Source of the DNA: Mycolicibacterium sphagni
Lineage (GTDB): Bacteria > Actinomycetota > Actinomycetes > Mycobacteriales > Mycobacteriaceae
Length of the DNA: 64,000 nucleotides
Direction: 5' to 3'
Assembly: GCF_002250655.1 (NCBI RefSeq)
Contig: NZ_NOZR01000005.1
Coordinates: 62,001 to 126,000, forward strand
The translations under genes were made by a program, and so were the position numbers. Below are positions 43,142-54,908 of the stretch, one piece after another; within the stretch, counting starts at the first letter, position 1, and the number at the start of each line of letters is the position of its first letter. The notes beneath the pieces were generated by a model. That model made no database searches, was not told the origin of the DNA, and saw only the letters and a list, made by a program, of their open reading frames with translations.

Positions 43142-43751
43142 GGCGACCGCCTCGTATCACCATGGCAACCTGCGGCAGGCACTGCTCGAGCACGGCGTCG
43201 CGCTCGCCCGGGCCGGTGGTCCCGACGCGGTGGTGTTGCGCGACGTGCAACGGCTGGCGGGGGTGAGCAACTCGGCCGCCTATCGCCACTACGCCGACCG
43301 GCAGGCGTTGCTGGGCGCAGTGAAAGCCAACGTCATGACCCAGATCGGTACTGCGATGGTTGCCGCGTTGGACGCCGTTCCGGCCGCGACGCCTCGGCGC
43401 GACCGGGCATTGGCCCGGTTTCGCGCCACCGGCCAGGCCTACATCGATTTCGCCCTGGCCGAGCCGGGACTGTTCCGCACGGCGTTCCTCCCGGACGGCA
43501 CCGATCCGAGCGAGGAGGCGGTGCCCGCCGATCGTCACCCATTCCAGATCCTGCGTGGCTGCATCGACGACCTGGTCGCCGCCGGCATGCTCGCCGAGGA
43601 CCACCGAGACGGCTTCGACGAGGCGGCCTGGGCAGCAGTGCACGGCGCGGCGACCCTGTTCCTCGACGGTCCGCTGGGTATGACGCGCCCCGATCGCCAC
43701 CAACTCATCACCGACCAGCTGCTCGACGCCATCGGCGCGAGCCTGAGCTAA
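43140..43751 (+). CDS. TetR/AcrR-family transcriptional regulator
   Basis: A 203-residue TetR protein. The helix-turn-helix is at residues 8-55 (HHGNLRQALLEHGVALARAG, then DVQRLAGVSNSAAYRHYADRQ); a ligand-binding domain follows, with the segment YIDFALAEPGLFRTAF typical of the TetR_C_33-like WHG group. ATG 43140 is preceded by operator A. It is divergent from nasN and co-directional with an MFS pump 72 nt downstream. I infer it represses itself and the pump, not nitrate assimilation. Confidence 0.85.
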   Translation: MATASYHHGNLRQALLEHGVALARAGGPDAVVLRDVQRLAGVSNSAAYRHYADRQALLGAVKANVMTQIGTAMVAALDAVPAATPRRDRALARFRATGQAYIDFALAEPGLFRTAFLPDGTDPSEEAVPADRHPFQILRGCIDDLVAAGMLAEDHRDGFDEAAWAAVHGAATLFLDGPLGMTRPDRHQLITDQLLDAIGASLS

Positions 43752-43755
43752 GGCC

Positions 43756-43774
43756 ATGTTGACAGCGCTAACTT
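43756..43774. promoter_or_regulatory. Candidate TetR operator B upstream of the MFS gene
   Basis: ATGTTGACAGCGCTAACTT, pattern ATGTW-N9-AACWT, starts 5 nt after the tetR stop. A 12-mer (TGTCAACATGGC) is shared between this site in reverse orientation and operator A. Confidence 0.55.
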
Positions 43775-43792
43775 AGGCTGGCATGCTCGCTG

Positions 43793-43811
43793 ATGTTATC
43801 GCCGTCAACAT
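43793..43811. promoter_or_regulatory. Candidate TetR operator C upstream of the MFS gene
   Basis: ATGTTATCGCCGTCAACAT matches its reverse complement at 14 of 19 positions and lies 13 nt before the MFS start codon. Together with operator B it brackets the MFS promoter region. Confidence 0.6.
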
Positions 43812-43823
43812 AGGGGTCTGCCC

Positions 43824-45377
43824 ATGCCCGTCGAGATCCGCTCCCCCGAGTCAATGCGCAATGCACCTCAACACGCCCGGCCCGTCGCCATCCTCGCGGT
43901 GGTCCTGGTGGCGGCACTGGCTATCAACGTCGAGACCACTATCGTCAATGTCGCTCTGCCAACGCTGAATTCAGCCCTTGGCGCCTCGACACGAGACCTC
44001 CAGTGGGTCGTCGACGCCTACAATCTGGCATTCGCCGCACTCGTATTGGCGGGCGGCACGGTCGGCGACCGGTTCGGCCGCCGCGGCACCCTCATCGCGG
44101 GACTTGTCCTGTTCGCGGTCAGCAGTATCGGCGCCGCGCTGTGCACCTCGACCGGGCCACTGATCGGCATGCGGCTGGTGATGGGGGTGGCATCTGCGCT
44201 GATCTTTCCCACCACGCTGGCGATTATCACCGACACGTTCCGCGATCCGCGTCAGCGCGCGGCCGCCATCGGCATCTGGGGCGCAGTCACCGGGCTGGGT
44301 GTGGCCATCGGCCCGATCCTCGGTGGCGCGCTCCTGGAGGAATTCTGGTGGGGCAGTTTGTTTCTCGCGTTGGCACCGATCGCTCTGGCCGCAGCGGTGG
44401 CCGCGCCATTCGTCATCCCCGCGGCCTCCCGGGACCGGCAGCACCGGCTGGATGTGGGCGGACTCACCCTGTCTGTGGTCATGCTGGGTGCGCTGGTCTA
44501 CACCATCATCGAAGCCCCCGAGCGCGGGTGGGCGAGTGCGCCGACGCTGGCGGGCTTCGCCATCGCACTGGTCGCCGCCGTGAGCTTCGCATGGTGGGAG
44601 CGCCGGCAGCGCGATCCGCTCATCGACGTCTCCCTGTTCACGAATCTGAGGTTCAGCGCCGCCAGCGGCGCGGTGACCGTCGCGTTCTTCGCCCTGTTCG
44701 GCTTCATCTTCCTGATCACCCAGTTCATGCAGCTGCTGCAAGGTTTCAGCCCGTTGGAAACGGGTGTGCGCATTCTGCCCGTCGCGCTGTCCATCGCCGT
44801 TGGATCGATCCTCGGCACCCGGCTCGCGGTCACCTTCATCGGCACCAAAATTGTTGTCTTCGTTGGCCTTCTGTTACTTGCCGGGGCATTCGGCTGGATC
44901 GCGGCAAGCGATCTGAGCATCACCTACCCGACGATGGCCATGCAGATGGTGCTGCTCGGCGGCGGCCTCGGTCTCACCACGGCGCCGGCCACCGACTCGA
45001 TCATGGGTGTCGTACGCCCCGAACAGGCCGGTGCGGGCTCAGCGGTCAACGACGCCACACGTCAGGTGGGCGGCACCCTCGGGGTCGCGGTTATCGGCAG
45101 CATCTTCTCGACGCTCTACATCCGGCATCTCGCCGACAGTCCGGCCCTGAACGCCATGCCGACCTCCGCTCAGGCCGTTGCCCGGGAGGGCCTGGCCCAA
45201 GGGCTGGCAGTGTCCGGCCACGCACCGCCGCCGTTCGCCGCCGCGGTACGGGGTGCCGTCGACAACGCGTTCCTGTCCGGATTTCACGCTGGGTGCCTGA
45301 CCGCCGCGATGGTCTGCCTGGCCGGGGCGGCGTTCGTGCTGGCAGTGCTGCCCGCCCACGCGCGCCAGAACAGCTAG
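43824..45377 (+). CDS. DHA2-type MFS multidrug efflux transporter
   Basis: A 517-residue major facilitator of the EmrB/QacA (14-helix) group. Motifs: D1-type NVETTIVNVALPTL in helix 1, the loop 2-3 motif GGTVGDRFGRRGTL, and motif C-like GAVTGLGVAIGPILGGALLE in helix 5, marking drug:proton antiport. ATG 43824 lies just after candidate operator C. Control by the upstream TetR is inferred. The TAG stop shares CTAG with the convergent SRPBCC stop. Confidence 0.9.
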   Translation: MPVEIRSPESMRNAPQHARPVAILAVVLVAALAINVETTIVNVALPTLNSALGASTRDLQWVVDAYNLAFAALVLAGGTVGDRFGRRGTLIAGLVLFAVSSIGAALCTSTGPLIGMRLVMGVASALIFPTTLAIITDTFRDPRQRAAAIGIWGAVTGLGVAIGPILGGALLEEFWWGSLFLALAPIALAAAVAAPFVIPAASRDRQHRLDVGGLTLSVVMLGALVYTIIEAPERGWASAPTLAGFAIALVAAVSFAWWERRQRDPLIDVSLFTNLRFSAASGAVTVAFFALFGFIFLITQFMQLLQGFSPLETGVRILPVALSIAVGSILGTRLAVTFIGTKIVVFVGLLLLAGAFGWIAASDLSITYPTMAMQMVLLGGGLGLTTAPATDSIMGVVRPEQAGAGSAVNDATRQVGGTLGVAVIGSIFSTLYIRHLADSPALNAMPTSAQAVAREGLAQGLAVSGHAPPPFAAAVRGAVDNAFLSGFHAGCLTAAMVCLAGAAFVLAVLPAHARQNS

Positions 45378-45787
45378 CGCTCCAGAACCCGCTTCAGGCT
45401 GGCCAGGTCTGCCGCCACCGCGGTCGCGTCGGCCGCGTAGTCCTCGTCGGACATCTCCGGCCTGCGCCGCAGCGTGAACACCACCTCCGACCCATCCTCG
45501 CCCGCGGGCACCACACGAAGTGGGTTGAAGACCGGCTCCCCGGACGGCAGGTTGACGACGTGGTCGAGCACCCCGAGGTCGTTGGTCGGGCTGAACTCGA
45601 TGGTGATCTCGCCCATCGGGGATTGCGCCACCCAGGTATCGCCGACCCGGGTCAGCTCGCTGGAGGCCAGCCCGGCAGCCCACTGCGGCAGGTGCGCCGG
45701 GTCGGAGGCGTAGCGGTACACGTCGATCGCCGAGCGGTTGATCCACGCGCTGATGTGCCGGGATTCGAATGCTCTGTGATCGCTCAT
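45374..45787 (-). CDS. SRPBCC (START-like) family protein
   Basis: A 137-residue protein with the polyketide cyclase/dehydrase START-like fold: SRHISAWINRSAIDVYRYASDPAHLPQWAAGL at the N-terminus is the usual first strand and helix, and an amphipathic C-terminal helix (AADATAVAADLASLKRVLE) closes the cavity. Such proteins bind hydrophobic ligands; no function can be assigned. ATG 45787 is used. It lies 10 nt after merR in the same direction. Confidence 0.75.
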   Translation of the reverse strand: MSDHRAFESRHISAWINRSAIDVYRYASDPAHLPQWAAGLASSELTRVGDTWVAQSPMGEITIEFSPTNDLGVLDHVVNLPSGEPVFNPLRVVPAGEDGSEVVFTLRRRPEMSDEDYAADATAVAADLASLKRVLER

Positions 45788-45797
45788 TGTTTCCACG

Positions 45798-46136
45798 TTA
45801 CGTACACGCCATCGCCCATTCGATGATGCCGCGGGCCCGCGCCAACGTCGCCATCTGGGTGTCGATCTCGGCGAGTTTGCCCTCCGCAAGCGCCCGACTC
45901 GCCGGCCGGCCGGGAGTGTCGTCGTCGAGGAGCACCGCGATCTCGTCGAGGGTGAACCCGGCCGCCTTGCACAGACCGATCACCTCGAGCCGGGTCAACA
46001 CCGTGTCGTCGTAGCGACGCTGGCCACCGGCGCGCGAGGGCACCGACAGCAGCCCGATCTTCTCGTAATACCGCAGCGTGGTCGGGGCGACGTCGGTGCG
46101 CCGCGCCACCTCTCCGATGGTCAGCGCAGTGCCCAT
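45798..46136 (-). CDS. MerR-family transcriptional regulator
   Basis: A 112-residue MerR regulator with the winged helix at residues 4-72 (LTIGEVARRTDVAPTTLRYY, EKIGLLSVPSRAGGQRRYDD) and a short dimerisation helix. No Cys-rich metal site is visible, and the protein is too short for a large effector domain. ATG 46136 has GAAGG 5 nt upstream; an in-frame GTG at 46142 is the alternative. It is divergent from a PPOX gene across 58 nt containing a MerR-type operator. Confidence 0.88.
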   Translation of the reverse strand: MGTALTIGEVARRTDVAPTTLRYYEKIGLLSVPSRAGGQRRYDDTVLTRLEVIGLCKAAGFTLDEIAVLLDDDTPGRPASRALAEGKLAEIDTQMATLARARGIIEWAMACT

Positions 46137-46159
46137 CGTCACCTTCTTCCCAGAGCTTG

Positions 46160-46179
46160 ACTTGGAGCCAACTCTAAGT
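46160..46179. promoter_or_regulatory. MerR-type operator between merR and PPOX genes
   Basis: ACTTGGAG, spacer CCAA, CTCTAAGT is an inverted repeat with one mismatch. It lies between a -35 TTGACT (46157-46162) and a weak -10 TTCACT (46182-46187) spaced 19 nt apart, the over-long spacing typical of MerR-activated promoters. That -10 ends 7 nt before the PPOX ATG. Confidence 0.65.
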
Positions 46180-46194
46180 TCTTCACTGTGTCCT

Positions 46195-46617
46195 ATGGAC
46201 TCTTTGCGCGCCAGCCGCTACGCCCAGCTGCGGACCTACCGCCCCGACGGCCGCCCCGTCGACACCCCGATCTGGTTCGACCTGGACGGCAACACGCTCG
46301 TGTTCCGCACCAAGATCGGGCCCAAAACGAAGCGGATCACGAACAACCCCGCGGTCGAGCTGCGGGTGTGCGATTACAAGGGCCGCGTGCCCGACGCCGC
46401 GCCTGCCGTGACCGGTCGGGCGTCGGTGTTGTCCGGCGAGGAGGCCGAACACGGCAACCGGCGGCTACGGGCCCGGTATGGGTGGCAGTACAACCTGGTT
46501 CCGCTGCTGCACCTGCCCGGCGTCAAGAACGTCGACGCGGGGCTGCCTTGGCGGGAGAAGTGGGCGCGACTGCGCAACCCGAACGTCTGGCCGGAGAGTG
46601 CGATCGTCCGAGTCGAC

Positions 46618-46629
<12 letters not shown>
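46195..46629 (+). CDS. PPOX-class (split-barrel) flavin/F420 oxidoreductase
   Basis: A 144-residue split-barrel protein of the mycobacterial PPOX-class F420-dependent group: [49 protein letters not shown] covers the typical first strands and the phosphate-contacting Lys-Arg helix. Start ATG 46195 is probably leaderless from the MerR-type promoter. The last 12 bases overlap the convergent dnaE1 end. Substrate unknown. Confidence 0.82.
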
Positions 46630-50166
<3,537 letters not shown>

Positions 50167-50285
50167 AGGCCCGTAAGTCTAGGGCTGCCGACCGACACCG
50201 TTCGGCGTGTCGCATCACGTGTCTGGCGGGTGGCGCCAATTCTGGCCCGATCTCTTCCGCCCATGCCGGTGGCACTGATATCCAG

Positions 50286-50663
50286 ATGCTTATGTTCGCG
50301 CGCAAACCCCCGCTGCGCAGTGTGGGTACCGACCCCGATTACCGATTCACCCTGGCCAACGAGCGGACCTTCCTGGCGTGGCTGCGCACGGCCTTGGCGC
50401 TGCTGGCCGGTGCGATCGCGCTGGCCAGCCTGGTCCACGACTTCGGCCCACGGCCGTTCCGGATCGCGATCACGGTGATGCTGCTGACGCTGGCGATGGC
50501 GATCACCGTCGGGGCCTACGCGCGATGGGACCGCACCGAGCGTGCCCTGCGGGAAAATCGGCCGCTACCCAACGATCCCCTGCCCCGGATCGTCGTGACC
50601 GGCGTCGGCATCGTCGTCGTGGCCGCAGGCGTCCTGGTCTACCTCGCGGAATTCAGTCGCTAG
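50286..50663 (+). CDS. DUF202/YidH-family membrane protein (first of a pair)
   Basis: A 125-residue protein with three predicted helices and the DUF202 signature ANERTFLAWLRTALALLAGAIAL. The next gene starts at the base after its stop, and the two resemble the Rv2272/Rv2273 pair. Function unknown. ATG 50286 and ATG 50292 are both possible. Confidence 0.82.
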   Translation: MLMFARKPPLRSVGTDPDYRFTLANERTFLAWLRTALALLAGAIALASLVHDFGPRPFRIAITVMLLTLAMAITVGAYARWDRTERALRENRPLPNDPLPRIVVTGVGIVVVAAGVLVYLAEFSR

Positions 50664-51005
50664 ATGGACGATCCCGATTCGGAGCTGCTGGACCCGGCGG
50701 GAGCGGCCGAACGCACGGCACTGGCCTGGCAACGCACGATCATCGGCACACTCTTGGTGGGTGCGCTGATCGTGCGGTGGAGCGTGACCGAGCGCGTCCC
50801 GCCGGGACCGGGGGTGCTGGTCACCCTCGTATCGGCGATGGCCAGCCTGTTCCTGGTCGGCCGGCGCTATCAGCGCGTGCAGGAAACCGTGCGGGCCGGG
50901 CAGACCCCGCTGTCGCGCTACCTGGTTCCCGCCGCCACGGTGTTCACCGTTCTGGTGGTGCTCGCCGTCGGTGCGGAGATCCTGGCCGAGTACTCGCCGT
51001 CCTGA
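50664..51005 (+). CDS. DUF202-family membrane protein (second of a pair)
   Basis: A 113-residue protein with three predicted helices and a related signature, AAERTALAWQRTIIGTLLVGALIV. It begins immediately after the first DUF202 stop (0-nt gap), suggesting a heteromeric membrane pair. Function unknown. Confidence 0.8.
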   Translation: MDDPDSELLDPAGAAERTALAWQRTIIGTLLVGALIVRWSVTERVPPGPGVLVTLVSAMASLFLVGRRYQRVQETVRAGQTPLSRYLVPAATVFTVLVVLAVGAEILAEYSPS

Positions 51006-51056
51006 CGACGATGCGGGCGCGAAGCGTCTGAGGAGGAGCAGGACAATCGGCGGGAG

Positions 51057-51653
51057 TTAGGCTTCGTCCTTCAGCATCCGGGCGATCTCCTTGGCCTGGT
51101 CGGCCGTCACGTCACCGGAGAGCTGCAGCACCTCGCCGTCGATCTTCTCAGCGATCTTCGGCGCCCACACCACGACGCCGCTCCGCACGAACGCAACCTG
51201 CTCGCCGATGTGGGCCGCCGTGTATTCGGCGAAGTCGTGCGCGGATCCGCTCGTCATGGTGACCTGCACGAGCTGCTTGTTGGTCAGCGGGTTGAAGAAC
51301 GAGTCGACGTCGGTCAGCTGTACCCGCAGCGCCTCGGGCCCCAGGTCGTAGATCGCGGACTTGAGAATGTCGCAGATGTGCATGGGCGCCTCCGGCGGTG
51401 TCGGGGGCGGAGGTACGCAGTCCTCGGGCTTGGCGACGTAGACGGGCCCGTTGACGGGTCGCAAAGCGAGCGGCTTGATGGTCAGCGCGGGCGGGGTGGT
51501 GGTCGTGGTGACCATCGAGCTGTCCTGGTCCTGATGTTTGCTCAGGATCGGGGCCAACAGCACGCCGACGACCGGGACCACGATCGCCAACGCCGCCAGT
51601 GCCGCGACCACCGCGATCATGATCCGCCGGTTGCGGCGGGAATTGTCGGACAT
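51057..51653 (-). CDS. Membrane-anchored protein with SecD P1-head-like domain
   Basis: A 198-residue protein: a basic N-terminus, one helix (about residues 12-35), a Thr/Pro-rich linker (about 45-60), then a soluble domain. The domain pattern (VTMTSGSAHDFAEYTAAHIG, EQVAFVRSGVVVWAPKIAEK, IDGEVLQLSGDVTADQAKEI) closely follows the SecD/SecDF P1 head subdomain, but no SecD membrane domain is present. Two cysteines (CVPPPP and HICDIL) could form a disulfide outside the membrane. The role is unknown; a substrate-handling or chaperone function is only a guess. Confidence 0.72.
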   Translation of the reverse strand: MSDNSRRNRRIMIAVVAALAALAIVVPVVGVLLAPILSKHQDQDSSMVTTTTTPPALTIKPLALRPVNGPVYVAKPEDCVPPPPTPPEAPMHICDILKSAIYDLGPEALRVQLTDVDSFFNPLTNKQLVQVTMTSGSAHDFAEYTAAHIGEQVAFVRSGVVVWAPKIAEKIDGEVLQLSGDVTADQAKEIARMLKDEA

Positions 51654-51682
51654 GCGCTCCTCGATCTAGATTCTGGCGGTAC

Positions 51683-52918
51683 TCACATGGGAACCGGCGC
51701 ACCGAAGCCGGGGATGATGCCGATCGGGATCACCGCCAGCAGGATGGCACCGACGGCGAAGACGATCAGGGTGCGCCGGGTGGGCGGCAGGTCCACCTCG
51801 GGCTGATCCCGCGTGTAAAACAGGAACACGATGCCCAGGTCGAACGCGATGATGACCCACCAGCGAACCCAGTCCACACCGGTGGCGAACACCGGCAGGA
51901 TCAACACCAGCCCGATCGCCAGGGTCAGCGGCCGCGCGCGCAGAAGCGCGCCGTAGCGCCGTACCGGAACACCCGAGACGTGGGCGATGGCCAACAGGCT
52001 GACGGCCAGCGCGACGATCCCGTAGACGGTCGAGCCGGTCAGTGCGACAACGCCGATGCTGCCGACGAACCGCAGTCCGTCGGCGAAACTCATGTCGAAC
52101 AGCGGCAGGAAGGCCCGGCAGAACCAGTCGTGATAGTCGACGTAGTAGTGGAAGCCGCTCAACAACTGACCGATGGTGGGCTTGCCGGCCAGCGGATGGT
52201 TCATCGGCCCGTGTTGCACCAGCTGGCACAACTGCGGCGACACCCCGTGCCTGCCGAACACGGCCAGCGCCAACGCGATCAGGATGCCCGGCCCGAGCGC
52301 GAGCATGAGACTGGCCCGGAATGCCTTGGCATCCAGCCGGCCGGCGAGCACGGTCAACGCGGCCACCACGCCAAGCCCGAACAGGAACGGCGTGGCCTCG
52401 TGGATCAGGGTCAGCACACCAAGTACCAAACCGTAAGCGGCGCTGGAGATTAGCGTCGCACGCGCGGTGGTGACCCTGGTCAGCGCAACCGCGAACGCGA
52501 CGAGCGCGGCCCCGCCCAGCAGATCCGTGCGCGCCGAGAACAGGCCGAACGCGAATCCGAACGGCAGCACCGGAATCAGCAGAGCCAGTAGCCGGCGGCG
52601 CTGCGAGCGGCCGGATCTGACCGCGATCGTCCAGGCCACCGCGGCAAGTCCGAGCACGAAGGCGACCGTCGGAACCCAGCGCAGCACCGCCAGCGCACCG
52701 AAGTAGTGCTCCCTGGGGAACAGGCCGAGGATCTCGCCGGCCAGCCCGCGCCGAATGAAACCGACCGTGTAGTCGATGACGAAATAGGAATACCAGTAGC
52801 CGTCAGGGATCACGGTCAGCGCGATCGTCAGCAGCACCGCCACCCACACCACCAGCAGAACCGTGAACGTGGTGAAAAAGCCGCGCCTGCGCTCGGTGTC
52901 GATCGCGGTGCTCGGCAT
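51683..52918 (-). CDS. Polytopic membrane protein, envelope polymerase-like
   Basis: A 411-residue protein with about 10-11 predicted helices and no signal peptide. Near the first loop it has YTVGFIRRGLAGEILGLF, a pattern (GF-RRG) seen in many uncharacterised glycan polymerase or flippase-like membrane proteins, and a large loop around residues 220-270 (GVSPQLCQLVQHGPMNHP). It is 29 nt upstream of the SecD-P1-like gene in the same direction and divergent from a pyruvyl transferase. A role in envelope polysaccharide assembly is an inference from context. Confidence 0.6.
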   Translation of the reverse strand: MPSTAIDTERRRGFFTTFTVLLVVWVAVLLTIALTVIPDGYWYSYFVIDYTVGFIRRGLAGEILGLFPREHYFGALAVLRWVPTVAFVLGLAAVAWTIAVRSGRSQRRRLLALLIPVLPFGFAFGLFSARTDLLGGAALVAFAVALTRVTTARATLISSAAYGLVLGVLTLIHEATPFLFGLGVVAALTVLAGRLDAKAFRASLMLALGPGILIALALAVFGRHGVSPQLCQLVQHGPMNHPLAGKPTIGQLLSGFHYYVDYHDWFCRAFLPLFDMSFADGLRFVGSIGVVALTGSTVYGIVALAVSLLAIAHVSGVPVRRYGALLRARPLTLAIGLVLILPVFATGVDWVRWWVIIAFDLGIVFLFYTRDQPEVDLPPTRRTLIVFAVGAILLAVIPIGIIPGFGAPVPM

Positions 52919-52995
52919 CTAACCCCCACTGGCTTCCGACGGCCCGCGCCGCCGGGCGCGGCCTGGCCGCGTCGATGAGTATAGGGTCGGTTCGC

Positions 52996-54030
52996 GTGAG
53001 CCAAGACTCGACGGTCGCCTATCTGGGCTTCCACGAGAAGGACAATCTCGGGGACGACGCGATCTACGACGCGGTCCGCTCGCAGCTTCCCGGCGTGGAC
53101 TTCAACGACGTCCCGCGCCTGGCCCATGAATTCGTGTTCCCGCCCGCCGCTGCCCTGGAACGGTTACGCCGCCCCAGCACGCTGGTGATGGGCGGCGGGA
53201 CACTCGTCGGGGTGCGCTATTTCCGGATGCTGGCCAGGCTGGGTTTGGCGGTCACCAAGAACAACGGAAAGTACGCGATCGGCGTCGGTGTCCAGGATCC
53301 CGGCTACGTCGGGCGTGGCAGCGGATCCGCCAACGGCGAGCTGGCGAAATGGGCACCCATCCTCGCCGACTTCGACTCGGTGTCGGTGCGAGGGCCCCGC
53401 AGCGTCGACCTACTCGCCGACATCGGCGTGTCCGCGCAGGTCACCGGAGATCCGGCGCTGATACTGCCGCGACCCGACGTCCCGGTCGAGGACGGCCTGA
53501 TCGGGGTGAACCTCGGCTACGGCGACGACCTGTGGGGGCATGACCCCGCCGGGGTGGCTGACCACATCGCCGTCGCGGTAAGGGAGTTGGCGAGCCGGGG
53601 GCACCGGTTCGTCGGGATCCTGATGAATCCCAGCGACCGCAAGTGGTTGGAGGTGGCATTCAAGGGCGTGCCCGCCGAGATCCTGCTACCGCCCGACGCG
53701 GACGCGGCCGCGCGGGAATTCGCGCGCTGCTCGGCAGCCATCGTGTGCCGCCTGCACGCCGGGATTTTGGCGGCGTTGTCCGATACCCCGGTGGTTTCCC
53801 TTGAGTACCAACCGAAATGCCGCGACTTCGCGCTGTCGATCGACGACGCGCGATCACTGATCCGCACCGATCAGGTGACCGGGGCCGCTGTCGTCGAGAA
53901 GATTCTCGAATCGCTGGCCGACTCGCGAGCGATCCGCTCGTCCAAGCGCGCCGCCGTGGACCGGCTACGCACCCAGCTGAACACCGAATACAGCGCGTTG
54001 CGCCGTCAGCTCGGTGTTGCCGCCGGCTGA
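52996..54030 (+). CDS. Polysaccharide pyruvyl transferase family protein
   Basis: A protein of about 344 residues of the pyruvyl transferase (PF04230-type) fold: YLGFHEKDNLGDDAIYDAV at the N-terminus, LVMGGGTLVG, VGVQDPGY, DPALILPRP and the C-terminal SAAIVCRLHAGILAALSDTPVVSLEY with the conserved RLHAGI motif. Members add ketal-linked pyruvate to envelope sugars, or are related glycosyltransferase-like enzymes. I prefer GTG 52996 because TAGGGT at 52982-52987 would start transcription close to it; ATG 52975 is the alternative and would add 7 residues. Its 3' end overlaps rarD by 25 nt. Confidence 0.85.
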   Translation: MSQDSTVAYLGFHEKDNLGDDAIYDAVRSQLPGVDFNDVPRLAHEFVFPPAAALERLRRPSTLVMGGGTLVGVRYFRMLARLGLAVTKNNGKYAIGVGVQDPGYVGRGSGSANGELAKWAPILADFDSVSVRGPRSVDLLADIGVSAQVTGDPALILPRPDVPVEDGLIGVNLGYGDDLWGHDPAGVADHIAVAVRELASRGHRFVGILMNPSDRKWLEVAFKGVPAEILLPPDADAAAREFARCSAAIVCRLHAGILAALSDTPVVSLEYQPKCRDFALSIDDARSLIRTDQVTGAAVVEKILESLADSRAIRSSKRAAVDRLRTQLNTEYSALRRQLGVAAG

Positions 54031-54908
54031 CGCGCCCGTCGCAGCGCGTCACCGCTGAACACCAGCAAGGCCACCCAGATCAGCGCGAAGCCGAGCCAGC
54101 GGGCCGGCGGCATCGGTTCGTGGCCGACCACCACTCCCCACGTCATCTGCATGGCCGGGGTGAGATACATCAGCAGCCCGAGGGTCACCAGCGGCAGGCG
54201 TTGGGCGGCGGCGGCGAAGAACAGCAGCGGGATCGCGGTGATCGGACCCGACAGGATGATCAACACGATGTGGCCCGGCCCGTTGTTGGTGAACTGGCCG
54301 TGGCCGGACAACTGCAGCACCACGATGTAGGCGATCGCGAAGGGCGCGGCGATCGCAGCCTCCAGACCGACGCTGACGCGTGGATCGACCGGCACCACCT
54401 TCTTCACCACGCCGTAGAAGCCGAAGCTGAAGGCCAGACCGAGTGCGATGAACGGGGGCCCGCCCACCTCGATGGCCAGCAGCACCACCGCCGCCAGCGC
54501 GATCATCAGCGCCACCAGCTGGGCCCCGTTGAGCCGCTCACCAAAGATCAGAACTCCGAGTAGCACGCTCACCAACGGGTTGATGAAGTAGCCGAGGGCG
54601 GCGTCGACCACGTGGCCGTTGTTGACGGCGTAGACATAGATGACCCAGTTGGCCGACACCAGACCTGAGGCGCAGACCAGCAGCAGCCAGGTGCGCCCGG
54701 TGATCGCCCGCAGGTCGGACAACTTGCGCATGGCCACCAGCACGGCCGCCATCAGTACCAGTGTCCACACGATGCGATGGGCCAGAACTTCCAGCGCGCC
54801 AGCCGGTTTCAGCAACGGGAAGAACGCCGGGAACAGCCCCCACGACCCGTAGGCACCGATCCCGTAGAGCAGTCCGCCGGACTTGGTGTCGCCCCGGGTT
54901 CCCGTCAC
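54006..54908 (-). CDS. rarD: RarD/EamA-family drug-metabolite transporter
   Basis: A 300-residue, ten-helix transporter of the RarD subgroup, beginning [20 protein letters not shown] at GTG 54908 (within GTGA, overlapping the rluD stop). RarD-type signatures are [49 protein letters not shown] and GERLNGAQ. Substrate unknown. It is third in lspA-rluD-rarD. Confidence 0.88.
   Translation of the reverse strand: MTGTRGDTKSGGLLYGIGAYGSWGLFPAFFPLLKPAGALEVLAHRIVWTLVLMAAVLVAMRKLSDLRAITGRTWLLLVCASGLVSANWVIYVYAVNNGHVVDAALGYFINPLVSVLLGVLIFGERLNGAQLVALMIALAAVVLLAIEVGGPPFIALGLAFSFGFYGVVKKVVPVDPRVSVGLEAAIAAPFAIAYIVVLQLSGHGQFTNNGPGHIVLIILSGPITAIPLLFFAAAAQRLPLVTLGLLMYLTPAMQMTWGVVVGHEPMPPARWLGFALIWVALLVFSGDALRRARQPAATPS

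Noticed and set aside
51006..51056. Terminator between the DUF202 pair and the convergent SecD-P1-like gene
   Set aside because: This is the only convergent gap with space, but I see no stable hairpin followed by a T-run on either strand.
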